A stretch of DNA of 64,000 nucleotides from Mesorhizobium sp. M1D.F.Ca.ET.043.01.1.1. GTDB lineage: Bacteria > Pseudomonadota > Alphaproteobacteria > Rhizobiales > Rhizobiaceae. Shown here piece by piece: positions 16,812 to 26,972 of this stretch. The stretch is taken from NCBI RefSeq assembly GCF_003952385.1, contig NZ_CP034444.1:3348001-3412000 (forward strand), in the 5' to 3' direction. Below the pieces are notes generated by a model. That model did no database searches and had not been told where the DNA came from. It worked only from the letters and a program-made list of their open reading frames with translations. Position 1 is the stretch's first letter, and each line of letters begins with the position of its first letter. The translations under genes were made by a program, and so were the position numbers.

Positions 16812-17546
16812 ATGACCGGGATCGAAAAGAAAACCGAACGGCGATCGCCATTGCTGGCCCCGCTCGCGGCGCTGGTGCTGACGGCGGCGGCCGCCGCCTT
16901 CTGGCAGACGCCCGCACGCTCGGCCGAGGACGCGGTGGTGATCCCGCCGCCGGCCCTGGATGAAAAAGCGGCCGGCGGCATGGAGAAGGCCGTCTTCGCC
17001 GGCGGCTGCTTCTGGGGCATGCAGGGCGTGTTCCAGCACGTCAAGGGCGTCAGCAAGGCCGTTTCCGGCTACACCGGCGGCAGCGCCGAAAACGCCGTCT
17101 ACGAGGTCGTCGGCACCGGCCGCACCGGGCACGCCGAATCGGTCGAGATCACCTATGATCCCTCCAAGGTCACCTATGGCCAGCTGCTGCAGGTCTATTT
17201 CTCGGTCGCGCACAATCCGACCCAGCTCAACTACCAGGGGCCGGACCAGGGCACGCAGTACCGCTCGACCATCTTCGCCGAGAGCGACGAGCAGAAGAAG
17301 GTCGCCGAGAGCTACATCGCCCAGCTCGACAAGGCCAAGGTGTTCGGCAGGCCGATCGTGACGACGCTGGAGACCGGCAAGACCTTCTATCCGGCCGAGG
17401 ACTACCATCAGGATTTCCTGACGCTGAACCCGACCTACCCCTATATCGTCTACAACGACCTGCCGAAGGTCGAGAACCTGAAGTCGCTGTTTCCGCAGCT
17501 CTACAGCGAAAAGCCGGTGCTGGTGCTGGCATCGAGCAAAAGCTGA
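16812..17546 (+). CDS. msrA: Peptide-methionine (S)-S-oxide reductase, exported form
   Basis: 244 residues. Repairs methionine-S-sulfoxide in proteins. The catalytic motif GGCFWGMQ is near residue 62, and YHQDF near the C-terminus completes the family pattern. About 45 extra N-terminal residues include a hydrophobic segment (LLAPLAALVLTAAAAAFW) ending PARSAE, so the enzyme is exported or membrane-anchored rather than cytosolic. Strong Shine-Dalgarno AAGGAGG eight bases before the ATG at 16812. It lies alone, with repeats on either side. Confidence 0.95.
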   Translation: MTGIEKKTERRSPLLAPLAALVLTAAAAAFWQTPARSAEDAVVIPPPALDEKAAGGMEKAVFAGGCFWGMQGVFQHVKGVSKAVSGYTGGSAENAVYEVVGTGRTGHAESVEITYDPSKVTYGQLLQVYFSVAHNPTQLNYQGPDQGTQYRSTIFAESDEQKKVAESYIAQLDKAKVFGRPIVTTLETGKTFYPAEDYHQDFLTLNPTYPYIVYNDLPKVENLKSLFPQLYSEKPVLVLASSKS

Positions 17547-17583
17547 GCGGGTTGGGGTTGGGGCAGCGATGTCCCCAACCCTT

Positions 17584-17736
17584 CGTCATCCTAGAGCGAA
17601 GCTCCGTCGCGGAGACCCTAGGATCCATGCCGTGACCGCGATGCCATGCTCCAGCGGTGCAAGAAACCGGGTGCCTACCAGCCGGTTCCACGAAAGAGCT
17701 CGAACCACTCCGGATTGGCTTTCTCGGATGACGAAG
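17584..17736. repeat. Palindromic repeat family C, rearranged copy
   Basis: Begins CGTCATCCTAGAGCGAAGC, contains CCCTAGGATCCATGCCGTGA and ends CTCGGATGACGAAG. Arms are less well matched than in the other three copies. It occupies the gap between the convergent msrA and cydB. Confidence 0.7.
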
Positions 17737-17767
17737 GGAGTGCCTTCCGCGCCCCTACCGCACCCCC

Positions 17768-18772
17768 TCAATCATACGTCAGATCCGTCGCCTTGCCGCC
17801 GAACACCCGGTAGGCATAGAAGGAATAGAAGATGATGATCGGCAGCACGACGACGGTGCCGACTAGGATGAAGGCGAGGCTCTCCGGCGCCGAGGCGGCC
17901 TGCCAGATCGTCAGCCTGTCGGGCACCACGAACGGGTAGAACGACCAGGCGAGGCCGGCGAAGCCGAGCGCGAAGATGGCGGCCAAGGTCAGGAACGGCG
18001 TCAGCGCATGGCTGTCGTCGGGCCGCGGCAGATGAAAGGTCTGCCGCCACAGCCACAGGAACAGCAGCGCCGACAGGATCGGCAGCGGCGAGAGATAGAG
18101 CATCTGCGGCCAGAGGAACCACTTGTCGAAGATGCGCGGGCTGGCGAAGGGCGTGGCCAAGGAGACCGCCACCATGCCGAGCGCCGTCAGCACCAGCGTG
18201 ACGCGCAGCCAGCGCACGGCCTTGACCTGCAGGTCGCCCTCGGTCTTGTAGATCAGCCAGGCGGAGCCCATGGCGGCGTAAGCCGCCGAGAGGCAAAGCG
18301 CGACCAGCGCGCCGAAGGCCATGCCGCCGAGGCCGACATCGAGGCCGAGCACATAGACGCCCAGCATATAGCCCTGCGCCAGCGAGGCGGTCGCCGAGCC
18401 GATGAGGAAGATGCGGTTCCAGCGCTGCTTCTTGCCGGCCGGCACCTTGGCGCGGAAGTCGAAGGCGACGCCGCGCAGGATCAGCCCGACCAGCAGCAGG
18501 AACACCGGGATATAGAGCGCGGTCAGGATGGTGCCGTGCGCCATCGGGAAGGCGACCAGCAAAAGCCCGACGGCCAGCACCAGCCAGGTCTCGTTGGCGT
18601 CCCAGAAGGGGCCGATCGCGGCGATCATGGTGTCCTGCTCGGAGCTTTCAGCGACGCTGAACAGGATGCCGATGCCGAGATCGAAGCCGTCGAGGATGAC
18701 GTAGATCAGGATGGCGAGGCCCATCAGGCCGGCGAAGATCAGCGGAAGCGCGGTCGGCCAGTCGAAGCTCAT
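17768..18772 (-). CDS. cydB: Cytochrome bd ubiquinol oxidase subunit II
   Basis: 334 residues, eight to nine predicted membrane spans, with the conserved start LPLIFAGLMGLAILIYVILD, then GFDLGIG, and AIGPFWDANETWLV. With subunit I it forms the high-affinity quinol oxidase reducing O2 to water without pumping protons. The start at 18772 (MSFDWPTALP) is four bases after the cydA stop, so translation is probably coupled. Convergent with msrA. The length fits the cyanide-insensitive (CIO) branch. Confidence 0.95.
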   Translation of the reverse strand: MSFDWPTALPLIFAGLMGLAILIYVILDGFDLGIGILFSVAESSEQDTMIAAIGPFWDANETWLVLAVGLLLVAFPMAHGTILTALYIPVFLLLVGLILRGVAFDFRAKVPAGKKQRWNRIFLIGSATASLAQGYMLGVYVLGLDVGLGGMAFGALVALCLSAAYAAMGSAWLIYKTEGDLQVKAVRWLRVTLVLTALGMVAVSLATPFASPRIFDKWFLWPQMLYLSPLPILSALLFLWLWRQTFHLPRPDDSHALTPFLTLAAIFALGFAGLAWSFYPFVVPDRLTIWQAASAPESLAFILVGTVVVLPIIIFYSFYAYRVFGGKATDLTYD

Positions 18773-18776
18773 CGTT

Positions 18777-20138
18777 TCACTCCCCAGCGGCTTGCTGCGA
18801 AAGGGCCGCATTCATGGCGCCCGGCAGCGGCGAGGCGTCGCCGTCCTTGGCCGCCTTCAGCGCCAGATGCACCAGCACGCTGAGATAAGCGATCAAGAGC
18901 AGCACATAGAGGATGAGGTAGACGGCCAGGGTCAGCGCGACATGGCTGCCGGCGACCGGGCCGACCGCATCCGCCGTCTTCAGCACGCCGGTGACCAGCC
19001 AGGGCTGGCGGCCGATCTCGGTCGTGTACCAGCCGGCCAGCGTCGCCAGCCAGCCGGACAGCGCCATCGGCACCATGATGAGGGCCAGCGGTTTCGGCAG
19101 GCTGTGGCGGCGCTTGAGGAAGAAGGCGGCCGACCAGGAGACGATCAGCATCAGTATGCCGGTGCCGACCATGATGCGGAACCCCCAGAACACCGGGAAC
19201 ACCGGCGGGTGGTTGCCGGGATAGTCGTTCAGGCCGGGCACGACGCCGCTTGGCGAGTGACGCAGCACAACGCTGGCGCCATCGGGAATAGTGAGCTCGA
19301 ACCGGTTCTCCTTGGCAGCCTCATCGGGCCAGGCGAACAGCACCAGCGGCACGTTGGGCCCGGTGTTCCAGTTGGCCTCCATGGCGGCGATCTTCTGCGG
19401 CTGATGCTCGAGCGTGTTCAAGCCGTGCTGGTCGCCGGCGAAGATCTGGATCGGGATCAGGATGGCGGCGGTGAAGATGCCGGTGCGCAGCGCTTTCCAC
19501 ATCGATTCCGAGCGGTCGCCGTAGAGGTAGCGCAGCGCCGACAGGCCGGCGATCAGGAACGAGACGGTGAGCCCGGAGGCGAGCAGCATGTGGACCAGCC
19601 GGTAAGGCATTGACGGATTGAAGACGACCGCCCACCAGTCGAGCGCATGCGCCTTGCCGTCGATCATCGCGAAGCCGGCCGGCGTCTGCATCCAGGAATT
19701 CAGCGCGATGATCCAGAAGGCCGAGACAGTGGTGCCGCCCGCCACCAGCACGGTCGCCAGCGTGTGGATGCGGTTGGAGACGCGGCGGAAGCCGAACAGC
19801 ATGATGCCGAGGAAGGCGGCTTCGAGGAAGAAGGCGGTGAGCACCTCATAGGCCAGCAGCGGGCCGGCGATGTTGCCGACCGTTTCCATATAGCCCGGCC
19901 AGTTGGTGCCGAACTGGAAGCTCATGGTGACGCCGGAGACGACGCCCATGGCGAAGGACAGCGCGAAAATCTTCACCCAGGTGAAATAAGCGCGCATCCA
20001 GGCGGAATCGCCCGTGGCGTTGTAGCGTAGCTTGAAGAACAGCAGCACCCAGCCAAGTGCAATGGTGATCGCCGGAAACAGGATATGGAACGAAATATTC
20101 GCGCCGAACTGGATACGCGACAGAATGAGCGGGTCCAT
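18777..20138 (-). CDS. cydA: Cytochrome bd ubiquinol oxidase subunit I
   Basis: 453 residues, clearly shorter than the roughly 520 of E. coli CydA, which together with the short periplasmic quinol loop points to the CIO/CioA type. The haem ligand region begins ILSRIQFGANISFHILFPAI; GWYTTEIGRQPWLV (near 365) is the diagnostic bd-oxidase motif. An inner-membrane enzyme active at low oxygen. It heads a two-gene operon with cydB. No cydDC or cydX is seen, as is usual for this branch. I saw no convincing FNR box in the 290 bases upstream. Confidence 0.95.
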   Translation of the reverse strand: MDPLILSRIQFGANISFHILFPAITIALGWVLLFFKLRYNATGDSAWMRAYFTWVKIFALSFAMGVVSGVTMSFQFGTNWPGYMETVGNIAGPLLAYEVLTAFFLEAAFLGIMLFGFRRVSNRIHTLATVLVAGGTTVSAFWIIALNSWMQTPAGFAMIDGKAHALDWWAVVFNPSMPYRLVHMLLASGLTVSFLIAGLSALRYLYGDRSESMWKALRTGIFTAAILIPIQIFAGDQHGLNTLEHQPQKIAAMEANWNTGPNVPLVLFAWPDEAAKENRFELTIPDGASVVLRHSPSGVVPGLNDYPGNHPPVFPVFWGFRIMVGTGILMLIVSWSAAFFLKRRHSLPKPLALIMVPMALSGWLATLAGWYTTEIGRQPWLVTGVLKTADAVGPVAGSHVALTLAVYLILYVLLLIAYLSVLVHLALKAAKDGDASPLPGAMNAALSQQAAGE

Positions 20139-20432
20139 GGGCGACTCCGGCTGCTGCTATTCTTCGAGGATAGGCCTCGAAGGCACATCGGTCAAAGCGG
20201 CGCGGCGTCACGCGAGGCGCGTTGTCGCAGCGCCAGGCGGCAACCGTCCCGGACCGGATAGACCTGGCGCGTGACGGCTTCTCGACGCCGGGCGGGTTGC
20301 GCAACGCCGTTGTGCCGCCGGCCGGCGAGAGGCGCGTGGCCGGAACTGTCAGGAAAACCGTCGATTGCCGGTTTGCATAAAACGCCATCCGACCTATATC
20401 AGGTCACGTTTTCCAGCCGGCCGTTTTTCAGC

Positions 20433-21359
20433 ATGTCATCCATCATCTCGATTTCCGGTGTCACGAAAACCTATGCCACCGGCTTCAAGGCGTTGAAGGA
20501 AATCAACCTCGATATCGAGCGCGGCGAGATCTTCGCGCTGCTCGGGCCGAACGGCGCCGGCAAGACGACGCTGATCTCGATCGTGTGCGGCATCGTCAAC
20601 CGATCGTCGGGCACGGTCACCGTGGACGGGCACGACATCGGCAAGGACTACCGCGCCGCGCGCAACCTGATCGGGCTGGTGCCGCAGGAGCTCACCATCG
20701 ACGCCTTCGAGACGGTCTGGGCGACGGTGAACTACAGCCGCGGCCTGTTCGGCAAGGCTCCGAACGCGGCCTTTGTCGAGAAGGTGCTGCGCGACCTCTC
20801 GCTGTGGGACAAGAAGGACGCCAAGGCGATCACGCTTTCGGGCGGCATGAAGCGCCGGCTGATGATCGCCAAGGCGCTGTCGCACGAGCCGCGCGTGCTG
20901 TTCCTCGACGAGCCGACGGCCGGCGTCGACGTCGAATTGCGCCAGGACATGTGGGCGATGATGCGGCGCCTGCGCGAGGACGGCGTCACCATCATCCTGA
21001 CCACGCATTACATCGAAGAGGCCGAGGCGATGGCCGACCGCGTCGGCGTCATCAACAAGGGCGAGATCATCCTGGTCGAGGGCAAGGCCGAATTGATGCG
21101 CAAGCTCGGCCGCAAGCAGATGACGCTCGAATTGCGTGCGCCGCTCACCGCGCTGCCGGACCGGCTGTCGCGCTATGCGCTGGAGCTGTCTCCCGACGGC
21201 GGCCAGCTCACCTACACCTATGACAACCAGAGCGACCGGCCGGGCGTCGCCTCGCTGATCCGCGACCTCGAGGCCGCCGGCATCCAGTTCCGCGACTTCG
21301 ACACCAAGAACAGCTCGCTCGAAGAGATCTTCGTCAATCTTCTGAGGCAAGAGCCATGA
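20433..21359 (+). CDS. ABC transporter ATP-binding protein, YadG/NodI-like
   Basis: 308 residues, same length as E. coli YadG. Walker [10 protein letters not shown] (near 40), signature LSGGMKRR (near 137), Walker [13 protein letters not shown] and switch His in TTHYIEEAE are all present. It powers the permease that starts inside its last codons (ATGA overlap at 21356). The ATG at 20433 fits the family start ([14 protein letters not shown]); the frame opens earlier but with no family similarity. A drug or lipid-linked substrate is possible; NodI similarity alone does not make it a nodulation gene. Confidence 0.92.
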   Translation: MSSIISISGVTKTYATGFKALKEINLDIERGEIFALLGPNGAGKTTLISIVCGIVNRSSGTVTVDGHDIGKDYRAARNLIGLVPQELTIDAFETVWATVNYSRGLFGKAPNAAFVEKVLRDLSLWDKKDAKAITLSGGMKRRLMIAKALSHEPRVLFLDEPTAGVDVELRQDMWAMMRRLREDGVTIILTTHYIEEAEAMADRVGVINKGEIILVEGKAELMRKLGRKQMTLELRAPLTALPDRLSRYALELSPDGGQLTYTYDNQSDRPGVASLIRDLEAAGIQFRDFDTKNSSLEEIFVNLLRQEP

Positions 21360-22135
21360 ACCCGCGCGCGGCCATGAACCTTCGTGCAATATGGGCGATC
21401 TACCGGGTGGAGATGGCGCGCGCCTTCCGCACGGTGCTGCAGAGCATCATTTCGCCGGTGATCTCGACATCGCTCTATTTCGTCGTCTTCGGCTCGGCCA
21501 TCGGCTCGCGCATCACCGAGATCGACGGCATCAGCTACGGCGCCTTCATCGTGCCGGGGCTGATGATGCTTTCGCTTTTGACGCAGTCGATCTCGAACGC
21601 CTCCTTCGCCATCTACTTCCCGAAATTCGTCGGCTCGATCTACGAGCTGTTGTCGGCGCCGGTCTCCTATCTCGAGATCATCATCGCCTATGTCGGGGGC
21701 GCGGCGACCAAGTCGATCATGCTCGGCCTGATCATCTTGGCCACCGCGGCACTGTTCGTGCCGCTCAGGATCGAGCATCCGTTCTGGATGGTCGCCTTCC
21801 TGGTGCTGACGGCGGTGACCTTCAGCCTGTTCGGCTTCATCATCGGCATCTGGGCAAAGACGTTCGAGCAGCTGCAGCTGGTGCCGCTGCTGATCGTCAC
21901 GCCGCTCACCTTCCTCGGCGGCAGCTTCTATTCCATCCACATGCTGCCCGGCATCTGGAAGACGGTCACGCTGTTCAACCCGGTCGTCTACCTGATCAGC
22001 GGTTTCCGCTGGAGCTTTTACGGCAAGGCGGACGTCTCGGTCGGCGTCAGCCTCGGCATGACGCTGGTGTTTTTGGCCGCCTGCATCGGGATCGTGGCGT
22101 GGATCTTCAAGACCGGGTATCGGTTGAGGAACTGA
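21356..22135 (+). CDS. ABC-2 type permease, YadH/NodJ-like
   Basis: 259 residues, six membrane spans, ABC2-type fold. Typical segments are [40 protein letters not shown] and [17 protein letters not shown]. It overlaps the ATPase gene by four bases, so the two form one exporter. A second possible start (MNLRAIW) lies five codons in. Exports an unknown substrate from the cytosol across the inner membrane. Confidence 0.92.
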   Translation: MNPRAAMNLRAIWAIYRVEMARAFRTVLQSIISPVISTSLYFVVFGSAIGSRITEIDGISYGAFIVPGLMMLSLLTQSISNASFAIYFPKFVGSIYELLSAPVSYLEIIIAYVGGAATKSIMLGLIILATAALFVPLRIEHPFWMVAFLVLTAVTFSLFGFIIGIWAKTFEQLQLVPLLIVTPLTFLGGSFYSIHMLPGIWKTVTLFNPVVYLISGFRWSFYGKADVSVGVSLGMTLVFLAACIGIVAWIFKTGYRLRN

Positions 22136-22201
22136 GGGCTGCCGTGTTCCCGAAATGGAGAGCGCGCAAGCTTTCGTGATTGGCTGGAACTCCTGTCCTG
22201 T

Positions 22202-22358
22202 CGTCATCCTCGGGCTTGACCCGAGGATCCATGCCGTGATCTCGAAGCGCTGCCCCCGGTGCAAAATCTGCTTCGTAGTATTCCTCGGCTGATGTAACGG
22301 CATGGATCCCAGGGTCTCCGCGACGCCGCTTCGCGGCTGCTTCGCCCTAGGATGACGA
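22202..22358. repeat. Palindromic repeat family C, complete copy
   Basis: CGTCATCC, CTTGACCCGAGGATCCATGC at the left is mirrored by GGCATGGATCCCAGGGTC and AGGATGACGA at the right. It sits between the convergent permease and DUF2156 genes and may serve as a bidirectional terminator. Confidence 0.85.
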
Positions 22359-22390
22359 AGTTGCGAGGATTCGGCCAACTGCGCGACGTT

Positions 22391-23428
22391 CTAAATCGCC
22401 TTCATCAGCCGCAGCAGCCCCAGCATCTCCATCAGCGTTCCTTTGCGGAAGGCGATGTAGGTCGGCTCCTCCTGGCCGTGGAAGCGGCGCTTGAAGGCGG
22501 CCTGGCCCTGCAGGTTGAAGCGCGAGCGGTTGACCCAGGGCGACTGGTAGGCGCGCTGGAAGGCGCCGCGCCAGAAATTCGATTCGGCATAGCCGCTCGG
22601 CTCCACGTCGAGCAGCGGCGACAGGCCGAGCGTGACGACCGAAATGCCCTCCTCGCGAAAGCGGTCGACGGCGTATTTGGTCAGGCCGATTTCGGCATGC
22701 GAGGTGGCGTCGACATGCTTGCGCTTGAAGGCGGTGGTGTAGCCGATGACCTCGCCGCCGCTGAACAGCGGATCGAAATCGAGGATGGCGACGAGCTCGC
22801 CTTCGGGGCCATGCAGGACGAAGCGGCGCATGTCGGCACCGAGATGGTCGGCGAAAGGACGGTTGAGGAAGCCCATCTCCCAGCGCTTGACGATGCGCTC
22901 GCCGCGCCAGTTCTCGGACAGCCGCGAAACCTCGGCCAGCAGCATGTTGGCCCTGTCCTCGGTGAAGGTGAAGCCCTTCTTCGCCAGCCAGCGCTCGGAA
23001 TAGCGCACGGTTTCGTTGCGCTTGCCGGAAAAATCATGCGCCGGCAGGTGCAGCCGGGTGTCGATGCCGAGCCGGTTGACCTGATAGCCGAGCCCGGCCA
23101 GCACCTTTGCCGTGGCGGCGCCGATCTGGACGAACCAGGGGCCGCCGGCAGCCTCGACGAAGCGCTTGATGTAGCCGGGCCTGTCGGCCGGATCGACCAC
23201 CGGATCGCCGAGGGCGAAATGGTGCTTCATCTTGGTGCCGAAGGCGATGTAGCCGTCGCCGTCGCTGAAATAGGACAGCTTCTGCTGCACGGCGGTGGAA
23301 TAGGCGAGCGAGAAATCGCCATGCCGGCGAACCAGCGCCAGGCGCTCGAGATGCGTCAGCTCGCGGCGCGGCACCTTGGGCGCCGCACTTTCGAGAAACC
23401 TGTCGATATGGATACGCAGGGAGGGCAT
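22391..23428 (-). CDS. DUF2156 protein, MprF catalytic-domain-like
   Basis: 345 residues matching the soluble C-terminal domain of lysyl-phosphatidylglycerol synthase (DUF2156, double GNAT fold), without the N-terminal flippase of MprF. Segments such as AYSTAVQQKLSYFSDGDGYI, FALGDPVVDPADRP, LDFDPLFSGGEVIGYTTAFK and FREEGISVVTLGLSPLLDVE fit the family. Aminoacyl transfer to a lipid is the family activity, but which amino acid or lipid is unknown here. Single gene, divergent from the MarR regulator. Start at 23428 (MPSLRIHIDRFL) fits relatives. Confidence 0.82.
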   Translation of the reverse strand: MPSLRIHIDRFLESAAPKVPRRELTHLERLALVRRHGDFSLAYSTAVQQKLSYFSDGDGYIAFGTKMKHHFALGDPVVDPADRPGYIKRFVEAAGGPWFVQIGAATAKVLAGLGYQVNRLGIDTRLHLPAHDFSGKRNETVRYSERWLAKKGFTFTEDRANMLLAEVSRLSENWRGERIVKRWEMGFLNRPFADHLGADMRRFVLHGPEGELVAILDFDPLFSGGEVIGYTTAFKRKHVDATSHAEIGLTKYAVDRFREEGISVVTLGLSPLLDVEPSGYAESNFWRGAFQRAYQSPWVNRSRFNLQGQAAFKRRFHGQEEPTYIAFRKGTLMEMLGLLRLMKAI

Positions 23429-23653
23429 GAGCTTCCGCGTGCCGATGAACAGGGACCCGCGGCCCGCGGGCCTCGAATCAGTCGCCTGGCGCGACCGATC
23501 ATGTCGCCAGCGCCATATAGGATGCTATCGACCGCGAATGAAGAGGGAATGTCCGCCGGCGGAAGCCGGCACCGACCATGCTCGCCGAGCCACCTTGCCA
23601 AATTCCATGCGATGTTATATATCAAGTTATTGTTCTGCTCCGGCGGGTTAACT

Positions 23654-24151
23654 ATGGAAGACATTCTGCGGTCCCTCGGCTTTCTCTGCCTCGGCAGCAG
23701 GCTGAAGCGCATCGGCGAGCAGCTGCAGGCCGACACGCAGCGCGTGCTCGACCGCCTGGATGTGCGGATCCAGTCGAGCCAGTACCCCTTGCTCGCCACG
23801 CTCGACAGACTGGGGCCGCTGCCGGTCGGCGAACTGGCGCAATCCCTCGGCATCGCACAGCCGGGCGTGACGCGAAGCGTGTCGCTGCTGGCCGACCTCG
23901 GCCTGGTCGAGGTCATGCAATCGAACGACGACCAGCGACGCAGGATCGTCTCCCTTTCGGCGAGCGGCCGGCGGCTGGTCGACACCGCCAAGCGCGACGT
24001 CTGGCCACGCATCGAGGGCGCGGTCGCGGAACTGTGCGCGGACCTCTCCGGACCGCTGCTCGGCCAGCTCGCCGCCATCGAGGATCGGCTGGCGGCGACC
24101 CCGCTCGCCCGCCGCGTGGACGAAGCCGGTGCCAAGGCCGTCGTGCGATGA
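23654..24151 (+). CDS. MarR family transcriptional regulator
   Basis: 165 residues, winged helix-turn-helix. The recognition region is LPVGELAQSLGIAQPGVTRS, then VSLLADLGLVEVMQSNDDQR and the wing RRRIVSLSASGRRL. Its stop overlaps the start of the acetyltransferase gene (ATGA at 24148), so both are one unit and the regulator probably controls it. The short AT-rich stretch upstream (GATGTTATATATCAAGTTAT) is a plausible promoter/operator, though no clean dyad is visible. Confidence 0.9.
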   Translation: MEDILRSLGFLCLGSRLKRIGEQLQADTQRVLDRLDVRIQSSQYPLLATLDRLGPLPVGELAQSLGIAQPGVTRSVSLLADLGLVEVMQSNDDQRRRIVSLSASGRRLVDTAKRDVWPRIEGAVAELCADLSGPLLGQLAAIEDRLAATPLARRVDEAGAKAVVR

Positions 24152-24828
24152 AACACGTTCTCGACCGTCCCATCTGGAGCGCGCTTGCGACGCGCCACCA
24201 GGCCTTCGCGGAAGGCGACAATCTTGCCCGGCGGTACCGGCCGTCGATCGTTCCCTTCGCCGCCACCGCGGCCGACGATGCGGACAGCCTGCTGGCCCTC
24301 GGCAAACTGCTCCCGCCGCTTGAAAGCTCGATCCTGGTCCAGACGGATCCGATCGCCCTGCCTGCCGCGCTTGCCGCGGTTTCGACCGCGTCCCTCGTGC
24401 AGATGGTTGCCGAGCGGCCGGTGCAGGCGGTGTCCGACCAGCGTGTGCAACCGCTGACGCGGGACGATGCGGCCGAGATGCTCGCGCTCGCATCGCTCAC
24501 CAAGCCGGGCCCGTTCACACTGGAGGCCTTGAGCCTCGGCGAGTTCTGGGGCGTGAAGATCGACGGCAGGCTGGCGGCGATGGCCGGCGAGCGCATGAAG
24601 CAGCCCGGCTATTCCGAACTCAGCGGCGTGTGCACGCACCCGGATTTCCGCGGCGGCGGCCTGGCCAGGCTGCTGTCGCTCATCGTGGCAAACCGGATCA
24701 TGGCGCGGGGCGAGGTTCCTTACCTCCACGCCTATGACAGCAACGCCGCGGCCGTCAGGCTCTATGAGTCCATCGGCTTCCGGTTAAGAACCACCCTGAA
24801 CATGGCCGTGGTTCGACGCGCGGGGTAG
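24148..24828 (+). CDS. GNAT family N-acetyltransferase
   Basis: 226 residues. The C-terminal half carries the acetyl-CoA motif GVCTHPDFRGGGLARLLSLI (about 156-175), followed by LHAYDSNAAAVRLYESIGFR, characteristic of GNAT enzymes. The N-terminal half is a family-specific extension, as in FR47-like members. Translationally coupled to the MarR gene. The acceptor substrate is unknown; drug or amino-acid acetylation is possible. Some other annotators may extend the frame upstream, but ATG 24148 has clear coupling. Confidence 0.88.
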   Translation: MKHVLDRPIWSALATRHQAFAEGDNLARRYRPSIVPFAATAADDADSLLALGKLLPPLESSILVQTDPIALPAALAAVSTASLVQMVAERPVQAVSDQRVQPLTRDDAAEMLALASLTKPGPFTLEALSLGEFWGVKIDGRLAAMAGERMKQPGYSELSGVCTHPDFRGGGLARLLSLIVANRIMARGEVPYLHAYDSNAAAVRLYESIGFRLRTTLNMAVVRRAG

Positions 24829-24911
24829 CTGAGCTGCGGATGTCTATCGCTTCGCCGGGGAGGCCTCGGCCAATCCCCGACGTCTGCGATGGCTCTCCGT
24901 GCCCCAGCCGG

Positions 24912-26909
24912 TCACACCCCGATCTTGCCGCCGCCCTGCCTGGTGATGGCGACGACCGAAGGCCGCACCGGCATGTCCGGCTTGAAGTCCGGCCAGCGGG
25001 TCGATGGATCCTCATAGTAGGACGGACGGCCAAAGCCCTCCCAGTCCTCGCCGCCGTCGCCCGGATGCTGGACCGAGACGAAAGCGGTCTGGTCGTCCGG
25101 CGCGAACAGCGGGCCGCACATCTCGGCGCCGATCGGCACGCGGAAGAACAGTTTTGACGTCGCCCGCGCGGCGCCTTCCGTATCGACCGCCCACAGGCCG
25201 TCGGTGCGGCCGGTGGCCTTCGGGCCCTGGCCGTCGGTGGCGACCCAGAGGCGTCCGGCAGAGTCGACGGCGCAATTGTCCGGCATGCCGAACCAGCCAT
25301 TGGCGGTGGTGGCGGTGGAGAAGGTGGCGCCGACATCGGCGACCGAGGGATCGCCGCATTTCAACAGCACTTCCCACTTGCCCTTGGTGGCGGCGAAGTC
25401 GCCGCCGTCCTCGACGATCTCGATGATGTGACCGAAGGCGTTGGCGGCGCGCGGGTTGGCCGCGTCGACCTGGTCGGCCTTGCGCTTGGAATTGTTGGTC
25501 AGCATGACATAGACCTTGCCGTTGCCGGCATTGGGCTGGATGTCTTCCGGGCGGTCCATCTTGGTGGCGCCGAGCAGGTCGGCGGCGCGGCGGGTCTCGA
25601 TCAGCACGTCGGCCTGGCCGGCGAAACCGTTCTCCGCCGTCAGCGGGCCCTGGCCAAAGACGATCGGCATCCATTCGACCGAGCCGTCCTCGGCGAACTT
25701 CGCCACATGCAGCGTGCCGTCGTCGAGCAGGTTCATGTTGGCCGCGCGGTCGCTCGGGTTGAACGTGCCCTTGGTGACGAATTTGTAGACATAGTCGAAG
25801 CGCTCGTCGTCGCCGAGATAGAAGACGACGCGGCCATCCTTGGCGACGATCGATTCGGCGCCCTCATGCTTGAAGCGGCCCATGGCGGTGCGCTTCCTCG
25901 GCACCGAAGTCGGATCGTTGACGTCGACCTCGACGATCCAGCCGAAGCGGTTGGGCTCGTTCGGCTCCTTGGCAAGGTTGAAGCGGTCGTAGTGGGTGCC
26001 CCATTCATAGGCGCCTTCCGGAATGCCGAGGCGCTTGTAGTTGGCGGCTTCCTTGTGGCCTTCCGGCAATTCGCCCGAGAAATAGCCGTGGATGTTCTCC
26101 TCGGCCATCACATAGGTGCCCCAGGGGGTGACGCCGCCAGCGCAATTGTTGAAGGTGCCGATGACCTTGGCGCCGGACGGATCGGCATTGGTCTTGACGC
26201 GATCATGCCCGGCGACCGGGCCGGAAAGCGCCATTTCGGTGGTGGACATGATGCGGCGGTTGAGCTTGCCGTCGCGCACCACCTGCCATTTGCCGCCTTC
26301 CTTGCGGATCTCGACGATGGTGCCGCCATGCGCCGCCATCTCGACATCGACCTGCTCCTTCGAGAGCGGCGCCACCTCGGCGGCCTTCTTGCCGTCCTTC
26401 TCGACGATCTTGACGATACCGGGGAACATCAGATGCGGGTTGGTGTATTCGTGATTGACGACCAGGAGGCCATGCTCGGCCGAGCCATCGATCGGGATAT
26501 AGCCGACATAGTCGTTGTTGTAGCCGAACTGTCTTGCCTGGGCCTCGGCCGACTGTTTGGTCGGATCGAATTCCGGCGAATCGGCGAAGAGCGGGTCGCC
26601 CCACCGCAACAGCACGTCGGCGTCGTAGCCCGGCGCAACATGGTGCTTGTCGTCGATGCCGGCCTCGAGCTCGTCGAACTTGAAGGCGGAACCTTCGGCG
26701 GCGCGCGCATCGTCTGCCGCGACGAGCGCAAGCGGGCTGACCGTGGCGGCAATGGCCGAGACGGCCAGCGAACCCTTGAGGAAACCGCGGCGCGAGAAGC
26801 GCGCGGCGATGATCTCGCCCATGGTGCGGTTGTCGGTGGGATTGACGGGCGGGCCGTCGTTTTCCTCGAGCAGGCTGGTGCGGAAGCGGTTCTCAGGGGA
26901 TTGGGTCAT
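24912..26909 (-). CDS. phoX: PhoX-type alkaline phosphatase, Tat-exported
   Basis: 665 residues, PhoX family (DUF839), Ca/Fe-dependent phosphomonoesterases of the periplasm. The twin-arginine signal FSRRGFLKGSLAVSAIAA is unusually far in (about residue 36), after the conserved cytosolic extension seen in this family. Typical stretches are VNHEYTNPHLMFPG, NNCAGGVTPWGTY and PDNCAVDSAGRLWVATDGQG. The ATG at 26909 is taken because upstream codons run through a Pho box. Supplies phosphate from organic esters under starvation. Single gene. Confidence 0.92.
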   Translation of the reverse strand: MTQSPENRFRTSLLEENDGPPVNPTDNRTMGEIIAARFSRRGFLKGSLAVSAIAATVSPLALVAADDARAAEGSAFKFDELEAGIDDKHHVAPGYDADVLLRWGDPLFADSPEFDPTKQSAEAQARQFGYNNDYVGYIPIDGSAEHGLLVVNHEYTNPHLMFPGIVKIVEKDGKKAAEVAPLSKEQVDVEMAAHGGTIVEIRKEGGKWQVVRDGKLNRRIMSTTEMALSGPVAGHDRVKTNADPSGAKVIGTFNNCAGGVTPWGTYVMAEENIHGYFSGELPEGHKEAANYKRLGIPEGAYEWGTHYDRFNLAKEPNEPNRFGWIVEVDVNDPTSVPRKRTAMGRFKHEGAESIVAKDGRVVFYLGDDERFDYVYKFVTKGTFNPSDRAANMNLLDDGTLHVAKFAEDGSVEWMPIVFGQGPLTAENGFAGQADVLIETRRAADLLGATKMDRPEDIQPNAGNGKVYVMLTNNSKRKADQVDAANPRAANAFGHIIEIVEDGGDFAATKGKWEVLLKCGDPSVADVGATFSTATTANGWFGMPDNCAVDSAGRLWVATDGQGPKATGRTDGLWAVDTEGAARATSKLFFRVPIGAEMCGPLFAPDDQTAFVSVQHPGDGGEDWEGFGRPSYYEDPSTRWPDFKPDMPVRPSVVAITRQGGGKIGV

Positions 26910-26972
26910 AAGCTGTCCTCTGGCTCTTGAGGTGGCTGGAATGTGTGACCTGTCGATCCCTACAGGCGGCCG

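Noticed and set aside
20433..22135. NodIJ nodulation factor exporter
   Set aside because: No other nod genes or nod boxes nearby. Lengths match YadG/YadH better, so a general ABC exporter is the safer call.
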